A DNA stretch of 64,000 bases from Aureobasidium sp. EXF-3400 (Eukaryota > Ascomycota > Dothideomycetes > Dothideales > Saccotheciaceae), in NCBI GenBank assembly GCA_024195585.1, contig SWBL01000201.1:1-64000 (forward strand). The letters are read 5' to 3'. Under the pieces are notes generated by a model, which did no database searches, was not told the DNA's origin, and worked only from the letters and a program-made list of their open reading frames with translations. Within the stretch, counting starts at the first letter, position 1; the number at the start of each line of letters is the position of its first letter. Positions 10,776 through 21,647 of the stretch are shown here, piece by piece. Made by a program: the position numbers and the translations under genes.

Positions 10776-12672
10776 TTAAAGCTCCTCCTTGACACGGTCG
10801 GTGGCTTTCTGGGCAGCCTCAGAAGCTCTGTGCTTGGCTGAGCTAGCGTTCTCGCTGACGGCATCAGCAGCCTGCTGGGCGTAACCGGCGGCACCATTAG
10901 AGGCACTGCTGGCAGCGCTGCTAGCAGACTTGGGGCCCGAAGCCGAAACGGACGAGGCGGACTTGGCAGCAGCGCTCGAGAGAGACGAGGACGACTTGGA
11001 AGCAGCGACCGAAGCGGCGCTCGATGCAGACGAAGCAGACTTAGCAGCCGCACCGCTAAGGGAGGAGGCCGAGTTGCCAGCGGCATCAGTTGCAGACTTG
11101 CCAGAAGCAGCAGCAGCATCGTAGGCGCTGTTGGCGTAGTCACCAGCAACGCTGGAAGCGGATGAGGCGGAAGCAGCAGCGGCATTAGTGGCAGCAGCAG
11201 CGGCATCAGTGGCAGCGTTGTAGCCGGAAGAGCCGGAAGCAGAGGCAAGGCTGGAAAGGGACGAGGCAGAAGCAGAGGCGACGCTGGAGATGGAAGCGAG
11301 AGAAGCCTTGGCCTCCTCACCACCAATGCCGACCTGAGCCTTGGCCCAGTCGAACCAGTACTGAGCGGAACCGTAGACGGTGTCGGTAGCAGATGCAAAC
11401 TGGCTGCCAGCAACGTTGGTGGCGGAGTGAGCAGACTGGGCAGCAGCACCAGAGAGGGAAGAGGCGGACTTGCCAGCGACACCCGAGGCGGAAGAGGCAG
11501 ACTTAGCGGCAGCACCAGAAGCAGAAGAGGCAGAGTTGCCAACAGCACCAGAAGCGGCGTTGTAGACGGAGCCAGCAGACTTGGAAGCCTCACCGTAGAG
11601 CGAAGAGGCTGAGGCGGAAACGTTGTCACCAGAGAGCTTAGCGCTGTGCTTGCGGGCAAGAGCGATCAACTCGTTGCGCTTGGAGCCCTGGGGAACCTTG
11701 ATACCGTTCTTGTCAAACCACTGCTTGAGCTGGCTGTCGGACCAAGAGTTGAGGAGCTGCTCAGACAGAGACTGCTGGGCACCGGCGGCAGAAGCAGAAG
11801 CAGAGGCGGCAGCCTTGGCAGCCTGGTTGGAAGCAGTGCGAGAGTTGCGGCGAAGGGCAGCAATCATCTTGTCACGAGAGCTGGGCTGAGGAACAGGAAT
11901 GCCACGCTCATCGAGCCAGGCCTTGAGGTCAGAGTCGGCCCACGAAGAGTAGAGCCAGTTGCCGGGGTAAGCAGTGGTCTCACCAGCCTTCTTGGCGACA
12001 GATTGGTAGCTAGAGCGAGCAGAGTGGAGCATAGTGTCGCGGGAGCGAGGAGAAGGGTTAGGGATGCTGTGGTAGTCAAGGAAAGCCTTGAGCTGAGAGT
12101 CGGTCCAGCTGTCGAAGACCCAGTCCTGGACAGACGAATAGGCGTCCGAGGCTTGGTCGGCAGTCTCACTCCAGTACGACTTGACCTGGCTGACAAGGCT
12201 GTCCTTGTTCTGCTCAGTGCCCTTCTTAACCTGCTGGCCAGAGCTTGTGATGTAGTTCTGGAGCTGCTTGGTGTCCCAGGTGTTGTAGGGCTGAGCAACC
12301 TTGTCATCCCAGTTGTTCTTGACCAGGTCAACGAGGTCCTTGCGGTCGGCAGGGGTGGGATAGGGAACGTCGTGGTCAGAGAGCCATCTCTCCAACTCGG
12401 TCTCATGCCACTTGTTGTAAGCTGCAAATTTTGTCAGCCTCAGAGCACACCGTATTGCTTCAACACAACCAGATAGCTGTGTCAAGAAGCTGCAGCAGGC
12501 TCTACTGATCGTTGGACATGTGCTTGAAAGCGCGTCCGATCAATGCTCGAATGGCGAGCTAGCTGTCAACAACAAACATTCTTCACTTACCAGCTTTGCT
12601 GAACCAGGTGCTGGCGGCAACAGATTGTGCGCCGAGAGCGAGCACTGCGGCGGTCGCGAAATTGAATCTCAT
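10776..12672 (-). CDS. Ish1/Msc1-domain stress-response protein
   Basis: CDS complement(join(10776..12421,12591..12672)), 575 aa. Exon 1 encodes a signal peptide (MRFNFATAAVLALGAQSVAA). Intron 12422-12590 has GTAAGT and a CTGAC branch site. Then come about five Ish1-type repeats of the form W-x-x-x-x-L-x-x-W-L-x-x-x-x-(I/V)-P: YNKWHETELERWL, a degenerate one at YNTWDTKQL, SWTDSQLKAFL, SWADSDLKAWL and SWSDSQLKQWF. From about residue 275 the protein becomes a roughly 300-residue Ala/Ser-rich low-complexity tract with KSASS, GAAAKS and SAASVA units. S. pombe Ish1 is a stress-induced nuclear-envelope protein and yeast Msc1 an ER/nuclear-envelope protein. Location here is inferred. Strong antisense open frames across the Ala/Ser region are composition artefacts. 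Confidence 0.88.
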
Positions 12673-15176
12673 ATTTGCGAATACCGAAATAAATTTAGGT
12701 AGGTTGATGAGGAAGGTGGAAGGGAGAAGGCAGATGTCGCGTTTTGTGAAAGTCGCAGCTTCCTTGTGGTGAGCGTCATTATGACAAGTGACGTAAACGT
12801 GCTCCGTAGAGAAAGAATGATCGAGCTCATGCCTGATTTTTTTGTGATTCTCTTGAATCTATCGCTTTCCACAACAATACCAAGTAGAGCATCGGATTGA
12901 TTTTCACAGCAGGCGTACATGTCCTCTGCTTGTTTCCACGAACAATACCTAACTTTCGCCCGCGACTCTGATTAATTTGGATTGTGTGTCTAGCTGACCC
13001 CAGAGTAGTTCCCCACTCAGCCAAACAATTGACATGTGTTGTGTCAATGGTCTTGGCATCGAACCAGCCACTTTTCTGGTTTTATGGCGCCATGTCAACG
13101 TCAAGACATGACAATTCTTGTATCATTGCTTGCTGCAATCAAGTAAGAGCGTCTGTCGACGCTGTAGCATGTCATTCTCGTTCTCGTCTCGGCGTGGCAC
13201 ATGATGAGTATACCACACAGTTGTTGCCCGACTATTTTGAACAACGTATAGCTCGTCTAGGGGGAGTCAATAGAGCCACGAATCTCAGTGCAGACAATTC
13301 TGCTACTCAAAAGGCATGATTTTTTCAAAATGCTCACGTGTCGTGCCAAGAGGACGGACTACGTGGTACAGCCACATCAGTATCCAAATGCCAGGCGTTG
13401 AAGCATGGAGGTTACTCCGAAGCAAGAAAGCCTGCTCACGAAGACACACGAGCACTAAATTTCCTCCAAGGAAGTCCAGATAAGCAGCTGTATTTTCAGT
13501 GCGCACCTTGCTTGTATGCTGGAGACCGTCACGATCGTATGGGTTGATCGCTGTCTTGGAATGTTATATGGTTGTTTGAGGAGCTATACAAATGCAAAAT
13601 AGTTTGAGAAATAAGCGCGACCCTGAACACCGAAGACGGAGTCCTCTTCTGCTGAAAACGCTCATTACATATTGTGCAATTCTATGGTTGCAAATTCAAG
13701 GTGACACTCTTTAGCACCCAGGAATGATGCATTGCTTCCATTGTCGCCTCCGCGAAATGACGCCTGTAACAAAGATACTCAAAAATCCGAATTGATATGC
13801 ATGAATGACAACAAGTCCTGCTGTCGAATCTCGCTTAGCTGAAGATCGCATGCAGCCATACTGGCGCATACCATAGTCGTCGATCAGATCGTCTCTTTTT
13901 GACGAATGTGGGATAAGTCGCGTCGGAGTTCAAACATCCTCATATCCTTCTTGGTAACGAGGATCCTAAACGAGTGGTCTTTGTGATGCAATTACCATCT
14001 CTCTTGCGCTCCAGATACCCTGGACCGCCTATTTGGTGGGGAGACAACGGTATTCAAAACACACCGCACACCGTTTGTTTGGCCAAGAGAATGGTGTGCC
14101 TAGCAACATTCGCTGGATGATTCAGAATAGGGGCCGACGATGTACGTTGTAGCAACGATATCCTTCTCCTACGTATCCTCTGCTCTTGAGTAGAACCTGC
14201 GTAAGCAGATCTGGTTCGTGCAATAATATCAAAAGAGTTTGATTGTAAAATTGTCTCACTTGTCACGTCAGGACCCTCAACACAGAGGCACGCGCAAGAA
14301 CCACCGAGCCGTCATCACGATCCGAGGTTTGATCAGAATAAATCTCTGAAGACTGTGTGGGGATACATGGGTATGATGAGACGTTAGGAGGTTGGGTAGG
14401 AGTTCTGCTTTGGCGTCGACCGTGTGCGCGGTAACGTACCCGTCTCCGTCATGATAATTTTCGAGCCGCAGACAGGTGGGGACGCATGACGTCGATTTGT
14501 TGATCTTCTGTGCTTGGAGAGACGTCTGGAGAATTCATGTTGAGACGACGAAATGTGCGACGAACAATACGTCCATAAACGAGAGTTAGCGGAAAGGAAT
14601 TGACAAGGTACTCGAGCTTGGTATTCGTAGGTGGCGACTGTTACTCGCAAAAAGCCTTCTTTTTCACGGCTCTCGGTTGCGTTTGACATGGCATCGGATG
14701 GGGGAAAGTTTGCGGGATAAGCCTTGAGACGTCGGTGGCGTTGAGGATCGACGAGGCTATTCGGGAACAAGCTCACCGGAAACGATTCGTTTGCGAGCGC
14801 TGCGTCAAGGGCGCTTGATGAGATGAAGAGTTGACGGCTGCAAGGAAAAATTGTTGGTCGAAACATAACAAGATAGGCATAGCATTACGGGATAGGGCTG
14901 GTCGAGTACGGACATGGGGAACTGCTGGTCTTGCTCTTAAGCTCGCTGTCCGCCCACACTCCACCACTCTTTCTTCCTCCGTTTCATACTCTTTGGGACC
15001 CTTCCAACCTCCTTGCTGACTGCCGTCTTCTTCAGCTTAGAAATCAGTCTCAACCGCAGAAGAACCTGGTTACACGCCGCCACTTTTTATCGCTCCCAAA
15101 ACTCACAAGGATTCAAACAAATTGCTTCGACTATATCAATTCTTCCCCCAGTTTTAACCACCAAACATCCAACAAG
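12673..15176. other. Long intergenic region (2.5 kb)
   Basis: It contains the upstream regions of the Ish1 protein gene and of the 4-TM protein gene. The scattered open frames lack domain sense or splice support. A CT-rich tract before 15177 fits a 5' UTR. Confidence 0.5.
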
Positions 15177-16061
15177 ATGGCGCCCGTCATCTTCGGCTTG
15201 CCCTTCAGCGAGTTCACATGGTCCAAATTCGGCAATGCAAACATGTGGAACAACGTCTACCACTTGAGAAGAACCAAGTTCATTGTCTACCAGCTCGCCA
15301 TGATCTTTTGCGTCGTCTCAGAGTCTCTCGGAACCGACGCTCTGTCACGATTCGTCAGCCAGCAAAAGTGGATTGAGCGACACGGAGGCCCTAATGCCAA
15401 CGAATACAATAACGACTACGTTGGTGTCGCATCATACAACATCTTCGCTGGAATCTACGTGGCTACTATCTTTGGTGGCGCTTTCTTCTTCGACTTGATC
15501 TGGCCAGAGAGACGTGAGGATCATGGTGTCAGACTCGCTTGGAAGATCTGTGCCGTTTCTTGTATCTTTGTGCACCTTGCCAGTTGTATTGCCATGACTG
15601 TCATTGTTGCTACGAAGAACGCCTATGTTACCGGTATCAGCGCAGCCGAGGGAAATAGACTGGTCATGGAGAACGGCAAGATTCCTCTGGACTACAGACA
15701 CAGCGCCCGTATCGTCACTTCGGTCGTGTTTGGATGGGTTGGATGGGTCTTCGTCGTCGTCAGTGCTGTCATCCTTGTCGTTGGCAAGAACCACGATGAA
15801 AAGACCGGACCTTGGAGCACACATGTCCGCGAGGCCAAGTTGAACAACATCGACGTCGAGTCCAACTTCGTTTCAGGACACCCATCTGAGAAGCCCTTGA
15901 CCAACCCCCTTACTGGCGAGCAACCTGAGGCCCTTCGTCCTCACCACCGCCCCGAGGCTGCTCACGTTCACGAGCCTACTCGTGTCCAGGAACCATCGCC
16001 CGAGATGCAGAACCACAGCTTTGACTCGAGCGCGCCGCCTGTCAACCCTTCCCACGTCTAA
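15177..16061 (+). CDS. Four-transmembrane fungal protein of unknown function
   Basis: 294 aa, intronless. The ATG at 15177 (context AACAAGATGG) is preferred over an upstream in-frame ATG at 14931 because the intervening frame is 5'-UTR-like. Four hydrophobic segments are visible: FIVYQLAMIFCVVSESL, IFAGIYVATIFGGAFFF, ICAVSCIFVHLASCIAMTV and IVTSVVFGWVGWVFVVVSAVI. A long extramembrane loop lies between segments 1 and 2. The C-terminal 75 residues are hydrophilic, His/Pro-rich and probably cytosolic. The four-helix layout resembles MARVEL or claudin-like fungal plasma-membrane proteins, but I see no diagnostic motif. Function not assigned. Confidence 0.8.
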   Translation: MAPVIFGLPFSEFTWSKFGNANMWNNVYHLRRTKFIVYQLAMIFCVVSESLGTDALSRFVSQQKWIERHGGPNANEYNNDYVGVASYNIFAGIYVATIFGGAFFFDLIWPERREDHGVRLAWKICAVSCIFVHLASCIAMTVIVATKNAYVTGISAAEGNRLVMENGKIPLDYRHSARIVTSVVFGWVGWVFVVVSAVILVVGKNHDEKTGPWSTHVREAKLNNIDVESNFVSGHPSEKPLTNPLTGEQPEALRPHHRPEAAHVHEPTRVQEPSPEMQNHSFDSSAPPVNPSHV

Positions 16062-16481
16062 GCGGCTGGTTTGGGTCAACGTTCGAGTGCTCGGCGCCGA
16101 GTACACCAAAGGCATATTTTAATGATGATTACCCCGTGAGGCATGGGTTGTATTAATGAAGTTTGACGAGTTGGCATTTCTTTTGTTTATTGTTCGCAGC
16201 AGATACCCATAGAGTTGTTGCATGCATGGCGTTCCTTGGGGGTATAAAACGATAGCATACCTTCGCATGGAGGGTAATGACAAGATTCTAATGCATAAAT
16301 TCATCTTATCAATCTTTACTCAGCTTTGCTCGTGTGATAGATATCGAATTCAACTAATAGGACACACCAGCTGGTATGCATTCAAGGATAATATTGCTCA
16401 CGAATCGATAGGAAATTTGAAGATGATTGATGTCGGATGGTTCTAATGGGGTATTGTCGTGATATACATGGGTCAAATGCT
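16062..16481. other. Intergenic between convergent genes
   Basis: 3' flanks only; AT-rich stretches with TAATAAA-like signals. No gene supported. Confidence 0.5.
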
Positions 16482-17160
16482 CTAGACAGTTCTGCGGTCT
16501 GACATGACGCGTACGATGGTACCTGGACCGGCGACTTCGACAAGCTATAGGAGAGTGTATGGTCAGTACCAGACAGGTGGTGAGCAGGCCATGGAAAGAG
16601 GGTTACCTTCTCGTGCCAACTCAAAAAGACACCCATGTTTCCGCCTTGACTCTCGGCAGTGTTTCGCGGTTGGACTTGGGAGAAGCCAGTGACTTGTGGT
16701 GTGACGTTCTTGGAGGGGTTGGTAGTGGAGGCACCGGTAGCCATGCCCTTGTATCTGGAGGGGTTCAGCTCATGACGGACAGAGAGATGCTGAGGAAGTG
16801 ATATTACAGGTACTTCATCAGGACGTCGCATAACTCAGAGCCGGCTTCGGATGTGTAGATGCGCTGCAATAAGGGACCCATGTCGGCGGTGCGGACCTGT
16901 TGCAGGACTTCGGTGACGGTGTGCATGTATGAGTCCTTGGACTGAGCATCGGCTCCGTAGGGGGCGTTCTCGAGAGCACCGCGCAGAGCACCCTCGGCAT
17001 CACCTCCGCGCCATAGTTGTCTGATCTGCTGGCTCAGTGCCTGGACGTCTTGTGGGCTAACGGGCTGGACAGCTGGTGTCAGGGTGGAGAGGTCGAAGTT
17101 TGTGGAGGATTCGGGATCGAGAGCATCGATGTTGAGTGTGCGCCAGTTGAACTCGGCCAT
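16482..17160 (-). CDS. ARC15: Arp2/3 complex subunit 5 (p16-ARC)
   Basis: CDS complement(join(16482..16544,16607..16754,16808..17160)), about 187 aa. Part of the actin-nucleating Arp2/3 complex used in endocytic patches and hyphal tips. The N-terminus FNWRTLNIDAL and the region PYGADAQSKDSYMHTVTEVL fit ARPC5. Exon 2 begins YKGMATG right after the exon 1 end DVLMKYL and leads to VFLSWHEK. Exon 3 supplies LVEVAGPGTIVRVMSDRRTV. Introns are 53 and 62 nt with GTAATA and GTAACC donors. The start at 17160 is chosen for the conserved MAEFNW opening; an in-frame upstream Met at 17373 gives a non-conserved extension. Divergent from the gene at 17538. Confidence 0.9.
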
Positions 17161-17537
17161 GGTTGGTGTATGTGCGAGGAGAATTGGGAGTTTGAATGTC
17201 GTCTGGGCGGTCGTCAGTAGACGCAGCTTGCTTGGGAGTGGCTTCCGAGAACGACGTGGGGGAGAGGCTGAGCTTGGGCCTTGGCGGTAACCCTGACGCG
17301 CCGAAAAGGCGTCAACAAAGACAGACGAGGATAAACAAGTCTGTTGGATGCTGAGCAACCTCGACATTGACATTCTATACCACTGCCGCGCTGTCCAGCC
17401 TCGGTCGCGTAGCCATTCTCAACAATTATGAAGTATAGCAGACCCTCCTACTGGTCGGGTTGGACATGAATGTGCATGCAAACATCTGTGTGCTGCTATA
17501 AACATCAATTCTTAGTCGAGTCTCGCTCGTCGCAACC
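17161..17537. other. Shared divergent promoter region
   Basis: 377 nt between the ARPC5 and membrane-protein start codons. No further gene seen. Confidence 0.5.
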
Positions 17538-19856
17538 ATGTCGCACTACGACGACGCTTCCAACTTCTCTGACCTCAGCTCTCTCGACGGCTCGGATGAG
17601 TTTGGTCGCAAGCTGCTCCAGCATACCAAAGACGCTCAGCGCATTTCGGCCCTGACCCAGTCGCACGCCTTTAGCAAAGCAAAGCCCCTGCCACGCGCCG
17701 CCCTGAGTCTCGACAACCTCGAGCGCAACAACGTTTATAACCCTCCCTCATACCAGCCCGACCATCATCCAGCTAGCCTCTCAGGCAGTACCGCCTCAGA
17801 CCCGCCACTGAACCCGCCGCGAGCATGGGGAAGGAAAGGGAGACCAAACCACTCTTGGATGCGTCACATCCACGACGAGCCCCAGCCCAACATACAATCG
17901 AGTCCCAATATCGACTGGGCAGATGCTGCGAACGACTCCCTGTACTCGTCTGCCCATGTCTCCCCACCACAAACACGTACCCGCACCCTTTCGAAACAGG
18001 CTGTAGTCGAACAGCACGATAGTTACGTCCATCAATGGGATCCAGATCAAGACTTTAGTGCCGCCTCGCTGCTGGTTTCCACACCCGCCGTACCCTCGCG
18101 CTCGCGTTTGACCATTGATCAAATCCGCGAACGCGAGGTTCAGACGTACGAAGCTCGCGCTTCCTCATCCGCTCGCCGCCAACTAAGACAACAGTCGACA
18201 AATGAGACAACTTCGCGTACATATCGAGACACCCATGCAGAACCCACTCCATCTCAGGATCCCAAGCCAAATGTTGCCCAAAAAGAGAATATACCCCTAG
18301 CACCACGGCAGTCAGCCCGCTCTTTGTACAAAACTGTCGAGACCACACAACATATGCCTACGACCACTCCACGACCTGCACAACGAAAAGCGGACTCCCT
18401 GGCATTGCTTAAAAGGCTGTCAAGGACTCCGAGCGCTTCGCCCTCCCCTACTGCGGTCAAGGATGCTATGCCTGCAAATAATCCTCCCCGTCAGGATACT
18501 GCATGGTCCGACAAGTACCCAAAGCAGAACACGCGATCGCTGTTCCGAGGCGACTCGCCGCAGGCTCCCGAGGTGGTCAAAGGCCCTGAGATGGTTTACG
18601 TTGAGCAGGGTGATTCTTCACAAGCACCTGAAGTAGTCGAAACCCCAGAGCCTGCGCTTTCGGAACCTTTAGTGACCCCTTCAAGGCCGCTTGAACGACA
18701 ACTGCCCGCGAAGACCCCTGTAGTGACGGGTGCCTGGATTGACACACCACAGACTGGTCGTCAGTCGCACAACTCTATGACATCTCAGGTCGATCCTCGA
18801 ACCACAGGACCTAGTAAGCTAACTGCTGAAGATCCGCATCAACGCTCGATTAGCGAACCGAATCTGCCCACCTCGGCGTTGGACGCTCTACTTCAAGATT
18901 TTCGGAATGGCAAGCGACGAGACGATGATGATCCCACGCTTGGTGATTCTACCATTGCCAGCTTGGAAAACGTTATGGCCCCATCTGCCGACAATACTTT
19001 GAGACTCGATCTCCCGGATGTCCCTTCAGCCCAAATTCAATCTTCGAAGGCAAGCGAGAAGCAAGATATATCTCAAGCCGAGACTTTGAAGAAAAGACAA
19101 GATTCGGAACCTGTGAAGAAAGACAACAAACCGGCTTTTCCGACAGACGCGGAACTAGAGCAGAGACGGTCCGTTCTGGAATTCTCAAACAAACAATTGA
19201 GTGGCACAAGTGCCTCTAGAGGATCTACCTCTCGACCGAGCGATAGCAAGAGCGCACATCAGCATGCACAGTGCATGCGATGCGGACAACCAGCCAGTGT
19301 GCTTCGCGCTGCATGGAATGAGTACTGGGGCTGGTTTTTCCGTCGCGATGCCCAAGCTGTGCTAGGCTTCCGGTTAACTTGGCTCGGACTAGCATGCACA
19401 ATATTCTGGACATGGCTCATCACCGAGTGGATATTCAGTTCCATTTTGAGTCCTCCGAAGTACGCGACTAAGATGCGTGGATTTGGTGTAGACCCACACG
19501 CGCCACGTTTCCCTTACGTTCTGCCAACTGTGGCATCACGGCCCTTGACTCCGTTTATATCCCCGCTTGCGTCTTCGGCTGCGTGGTTGTGGAAAGTCGT
19601 CTGGGGACAACAAAAATACAGATACTACCCTGCTAGTCCTGGTGCTTGGGGTTCGGCTGCGAAAGTAAAGATTGGACCTCCTGGCCCACGGTCAGCGTAC
19701 TACACTAGCAGCAACATAGCAGACGATGTGCGATGGGCGGACCAGGAGACTACAGGGCATGCATGGGATACCAATGAAGGAGCCCGGCGAAATACTTGGA
19801 GCACTTGGGGAACAAACGGCGATGGGAGCATGCTCGACGATGAGCTTATCGTTTGA
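17538..19856 (+). CDS. Large disordered protein with C-terminal membrane anchor
   Basis: 772 aa, intronless, family not recognised. About 600 N-terminal residues are Ser/Pro/Gln-rich and likely disordered, with a short conserved-looking patch PRAWGRKGRPNHSWM near residue 95. A repeated motif (SPQAPEVV and SSQAPEVV) lies around residues 345-370. A C-x-x-C pair (CMRCG, near 583) precedes a hydrophobic helix (FRLTWLGLACTIFWTWLITEWIF). A second apolar segment follows (LASSAAWLWKVVW), then a C-terminal Trp-rich tail. The layout suggests tethering of a long cytosolic or nucleoplasmic region to an internal membrane; that is inference. Base composition is like its neighbours. Confidence 0.8.
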   Translation: MSHYDDASNFSDLSSLDGSDEFGRKLLQHTKDAQRISALTQSHAFSKAKPLPRAALSLDNLERNNVYNPPSYQPDHHPASLSGSTASDPPLNPPRAWGRKGRPNHSWMRHIHDEPQPNIQSSPNIDWADAANDSLYSSAHVSPPQTRTRTLSKQAVVEQHDSYVHQWDPDQDFSAASLLVSTPAVPSRSRLTIDQIREREVQTYEARASSSARRQLRQQSTNETTSRTYRDTHAEPTPSQDPKPNVAQKENIPLAPRQSARSLYKTVETTQHMPTTTPRPAQRKADSLALLKRLSRTPSASPSPTAVKDAMPANNPPRQDTAWSDKYPKQNTRSLFRGDSPQAPEVVKGPEMVYVEQGDSSQAPEVVETPEPALSEPLVTPSRPLERQLPAKTPVVTGAWIDTPQTGRQSHNSMTSQVDPRTTGPSKLTAEDPHQRSISEPNLPTSALDALLQDFRNGKRRDDDDPTLGDSTIASLENVMAPSADNTLRLDLPDVPSAQIQSSKASEKQDISQAETLKKRQDSEPVKKDNKPAFPTDAELEQRRSVLEFSNKQLSGTSASRGSTSRPSDSKSAHQHAQCMRCGQPASVLRAAWNEYWGWFFRRDAQAVLGFRLTWLGLACTIFWTWLITEWIFSSILSPPKYATKMRGFGVDPHAPRFPYVLPTVASRPLTPFISPLASSAAWLWKVVWGQQKYRYYPASPGAWGSAAKVKIGPPGPRSAYYTSSNIADDVRWADQETTGHAWDTNEGARRNTWSTWGTNGDGSMLDDELIV

Positions 19857-20304
19857 GCAGTTCAACCTTTGCATTTCATGGCGTTTTGGAAAAGGCTTTG
19901 TATAAGCGACTGTATTTGGAAAGAAGGAGACTCCTATGGTTGTACCTGCTGTTGGATCATCAGACTGGAGACTTTTGTAATCGGATCTGAATGTGCACAT
20001 TGATCATGCTATGGTAATTACCGCGCTCTTGTTTGCTGATCCATCCTTTTGATGCATATCTATGCCAGTCGATTGTTATAATTCATAATTCACAATTCAT
20101 GACTCCAGATTGCATAAATCGACAGATGTCACTCATAGCAATTCTGTGGGGAAGGCGCTCGGTGACATCATTGCGATGGAGCTCCTACCTCGATGATGTA
20201 GCTCCCCTTCACCAGAGACGACACGCGATTGCTTCAGTTGTTTTTTTCCAATTCTCTTTCTCCTTCCTTCTGATCCAAACAAACATCACATTCATCAATT
20301 CACC
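19857..20304. other. Intergenic region
   Basis: 448 nt, AT-richer than neighbours, ending in a TTTTTTTCC pyrimidine tract just before the start codon at 20305. No gene supported. Confidence 0.5.
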
Positions 20305-21105
20305 ATGAGTCTTCTACGAACCACCTTCCTTCGCAATGCTCCTCGCACCTTTGTCCGCAGTCCTGCCTTGAGCGTGAGCGGCAGACGCTTCGCTTCGCAA
20401 GACTACGGCAGCGGTTCTGGCGACCCTAAGGGCGAGAAGCCTCAAGAACAAGGAGCAAACCCCTCTGCCGACAAGGAGCACCCTGGCCCACCACCTCCCA
20501 AGGTTGGCCAGGGCAGTGGTGGCGCTACCAAGGCCGACAGCACTGGTCACAACACCGGTGCCTCCAAGCAACAAAAGAAGAGCTTCTCCACCATGGCCAG
20601 AAGAATGGCCAACCAAGACTATGGCAGCGGCTCTGGTGATCCCAAGGGTGAGAAGCCTCAAGAACAAGGCGCGAACCCTTCGGCCGACAAGGAGCACCCT
20701 GGTCCCCCTCCCCCGAAGGCTGGTCAGGGCAGTGGTGGCGCTACCAAGGCCGACAGCACTGGTCACAACACTGGCTCCTCAAAGCAACAAAAGAAGAGCT
20801 TCTCTACCATGGCTAGAAGGATGAGTGACGAGCACCCCAAGTCAACGAAAGGTTTGGAACCCAAGCTCAACAAGAATACCTCTCCTCCCGCCGAGAAAGA
20901 CCTTCCCGAGGATGTGAAGCAACATAACAAGGAGATGGAGGAGAAGCCCAACCAGGCTGCTGAAAAGCTTGATGGTGACAAGAGCAAGAAGGACGACAAG
21001 GTTGGCAAGCAGTTCTGGTATGCTTTGCGTCATCTGTTTCTTCCTTCTTCATGTGCTAATCTAAATCACAGGGCTGGCCATGGTGGTGCCGACAGAGACC
21101 CTTGA
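20305..21105 (+). CDS. Mitochondrial protein with 72-residue tandem duplication
   Basis: CDS join(20305..21017,21072..21105), about 248 aa. The Arg-rich start (LLRTTFLRNAPRTFVRS ... GRRFAS) is a strong mitochondrial presequence. Two near-identical 72-aa units follow: residues 32-103 and 104-175, each starting QDYGSGSGDPKGEKPQ. The hydrophilic C-terminal part has EKDLPEDVKQHNKEMEEK, and intron removal joins KQFW to AGHGGADRDP, a terminal motif (VDRDP/ADRDP type) I associate with small fungal mitochondrial proteins. The 54-nt intron (GTATGC ... CTAAA ... CACAG) is a multiple of three without a stop, so retention would add 18 residues. Function unknown. Confidence 0.85.
   Translation: MSLLRTTFLRNAPRTFVRSPALSVSGRRFASQDYGSGSGDPKGEKPQEQGANPSADKEHPGPPPPKVGQGSGGATKADSTGHNTGASKQQKKSFSTMARRMANQDYGSGSGDPKGEKPQEQGANPSADKEHPGPPPPKAGQGSGGATKADSTGHNTGSSKQQKKSFSTMARRMSDEHPKSTKGLEPKLNKNTSPPAEKDLPEDVKQHNKEMEEKPNQAAEKLDGDKSKKDDKVGKQFWYALRHLFLPSSCANLNHRAGHGGADRDP
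20398..20829 (+). repeat. Tandem duplication, 2 x 216 nt, inside coding sequence
   Basis: Unit 1 20398-20613 and unit 2 20614-20829. The proteins differ at only a few positions (for example V/A before GQGSGG and A/S before SKQQKK). Many synonymous differences exist between units, so the duplication is not extremely recent. Confidence 0.9.
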
Positions 21106-21647
21106 TTGCTCTCTACCACCCGTCTACAAGACGCCTTTCCATCTCTTACGACTTTTCCGACTTCTATCATGCCCGACGACGAACGAAGAGAGCAACAGGC
21201 AATAACTTGACATAACGTGTACTTTTACTGTATCAATGATTGCACAGAGCGATCTTTCCAGCATGAAACGTGTTTCTCCGAGTGACCGTATTGCTCCATG
21301 TTAATGGCCAACTCTAGACAGGGGCTTGGTGATCACAAAAGTGATGCTGGACCCAACACATCTGTCAAGATGAACGTTCGTCATATTGGCTCGTCTGTAC
21401 TCTCCAGGCTTTCCTCCAAATGCAGTTTAGACATTAGATCCCGCCGGTCGTGGCACACTCACCTTCCCCCAACTGTGGAACGCCAAAAAGATCACATGCC
21501 CATACTTTTTCTTGTCGTAAAACGATTTGTCCGCCACATATATCTTCGGTGCAGTGCTCTCAAAGCAAGCAATCTTGCAAACTTCAAACGCAAAATGTTA
21601 GCATACTTTCATCGTTCGCAGGCAAGTGTCGGAAGGGAGTTCGAAAC
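21106..21647. other. Intergenic, may hold missed 3' exons of the minus-strand FHA gene
   Basis: On the minus strand 21463-21573 (37 codons, begins IACFES, ends HSWGK before a GTGAGT donor) and 21301-21408 (35 codons plus TAA) are open and phase-compatible with each other. Joining them to the end at 21648 needs a one-base phase change, so they are left out of the CDS. Confidence 0.35.

Noticed and set aside
10715..12476. Long open frames on both strands overlapping the Ish1 gene
   Set aside because: They arise from GC-biased Ala/Ser codon repeats; their proteins are Leu/Pro or Arg/Gly monotony without domains, while the chosen frame has Ish1 repeats and a signal peptide.
14384..14866. 160-codon minus-strand open frame
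   Set aside because: No domain sense, atypical composition, lies in promoter-like DNA of the 4-TM gene.
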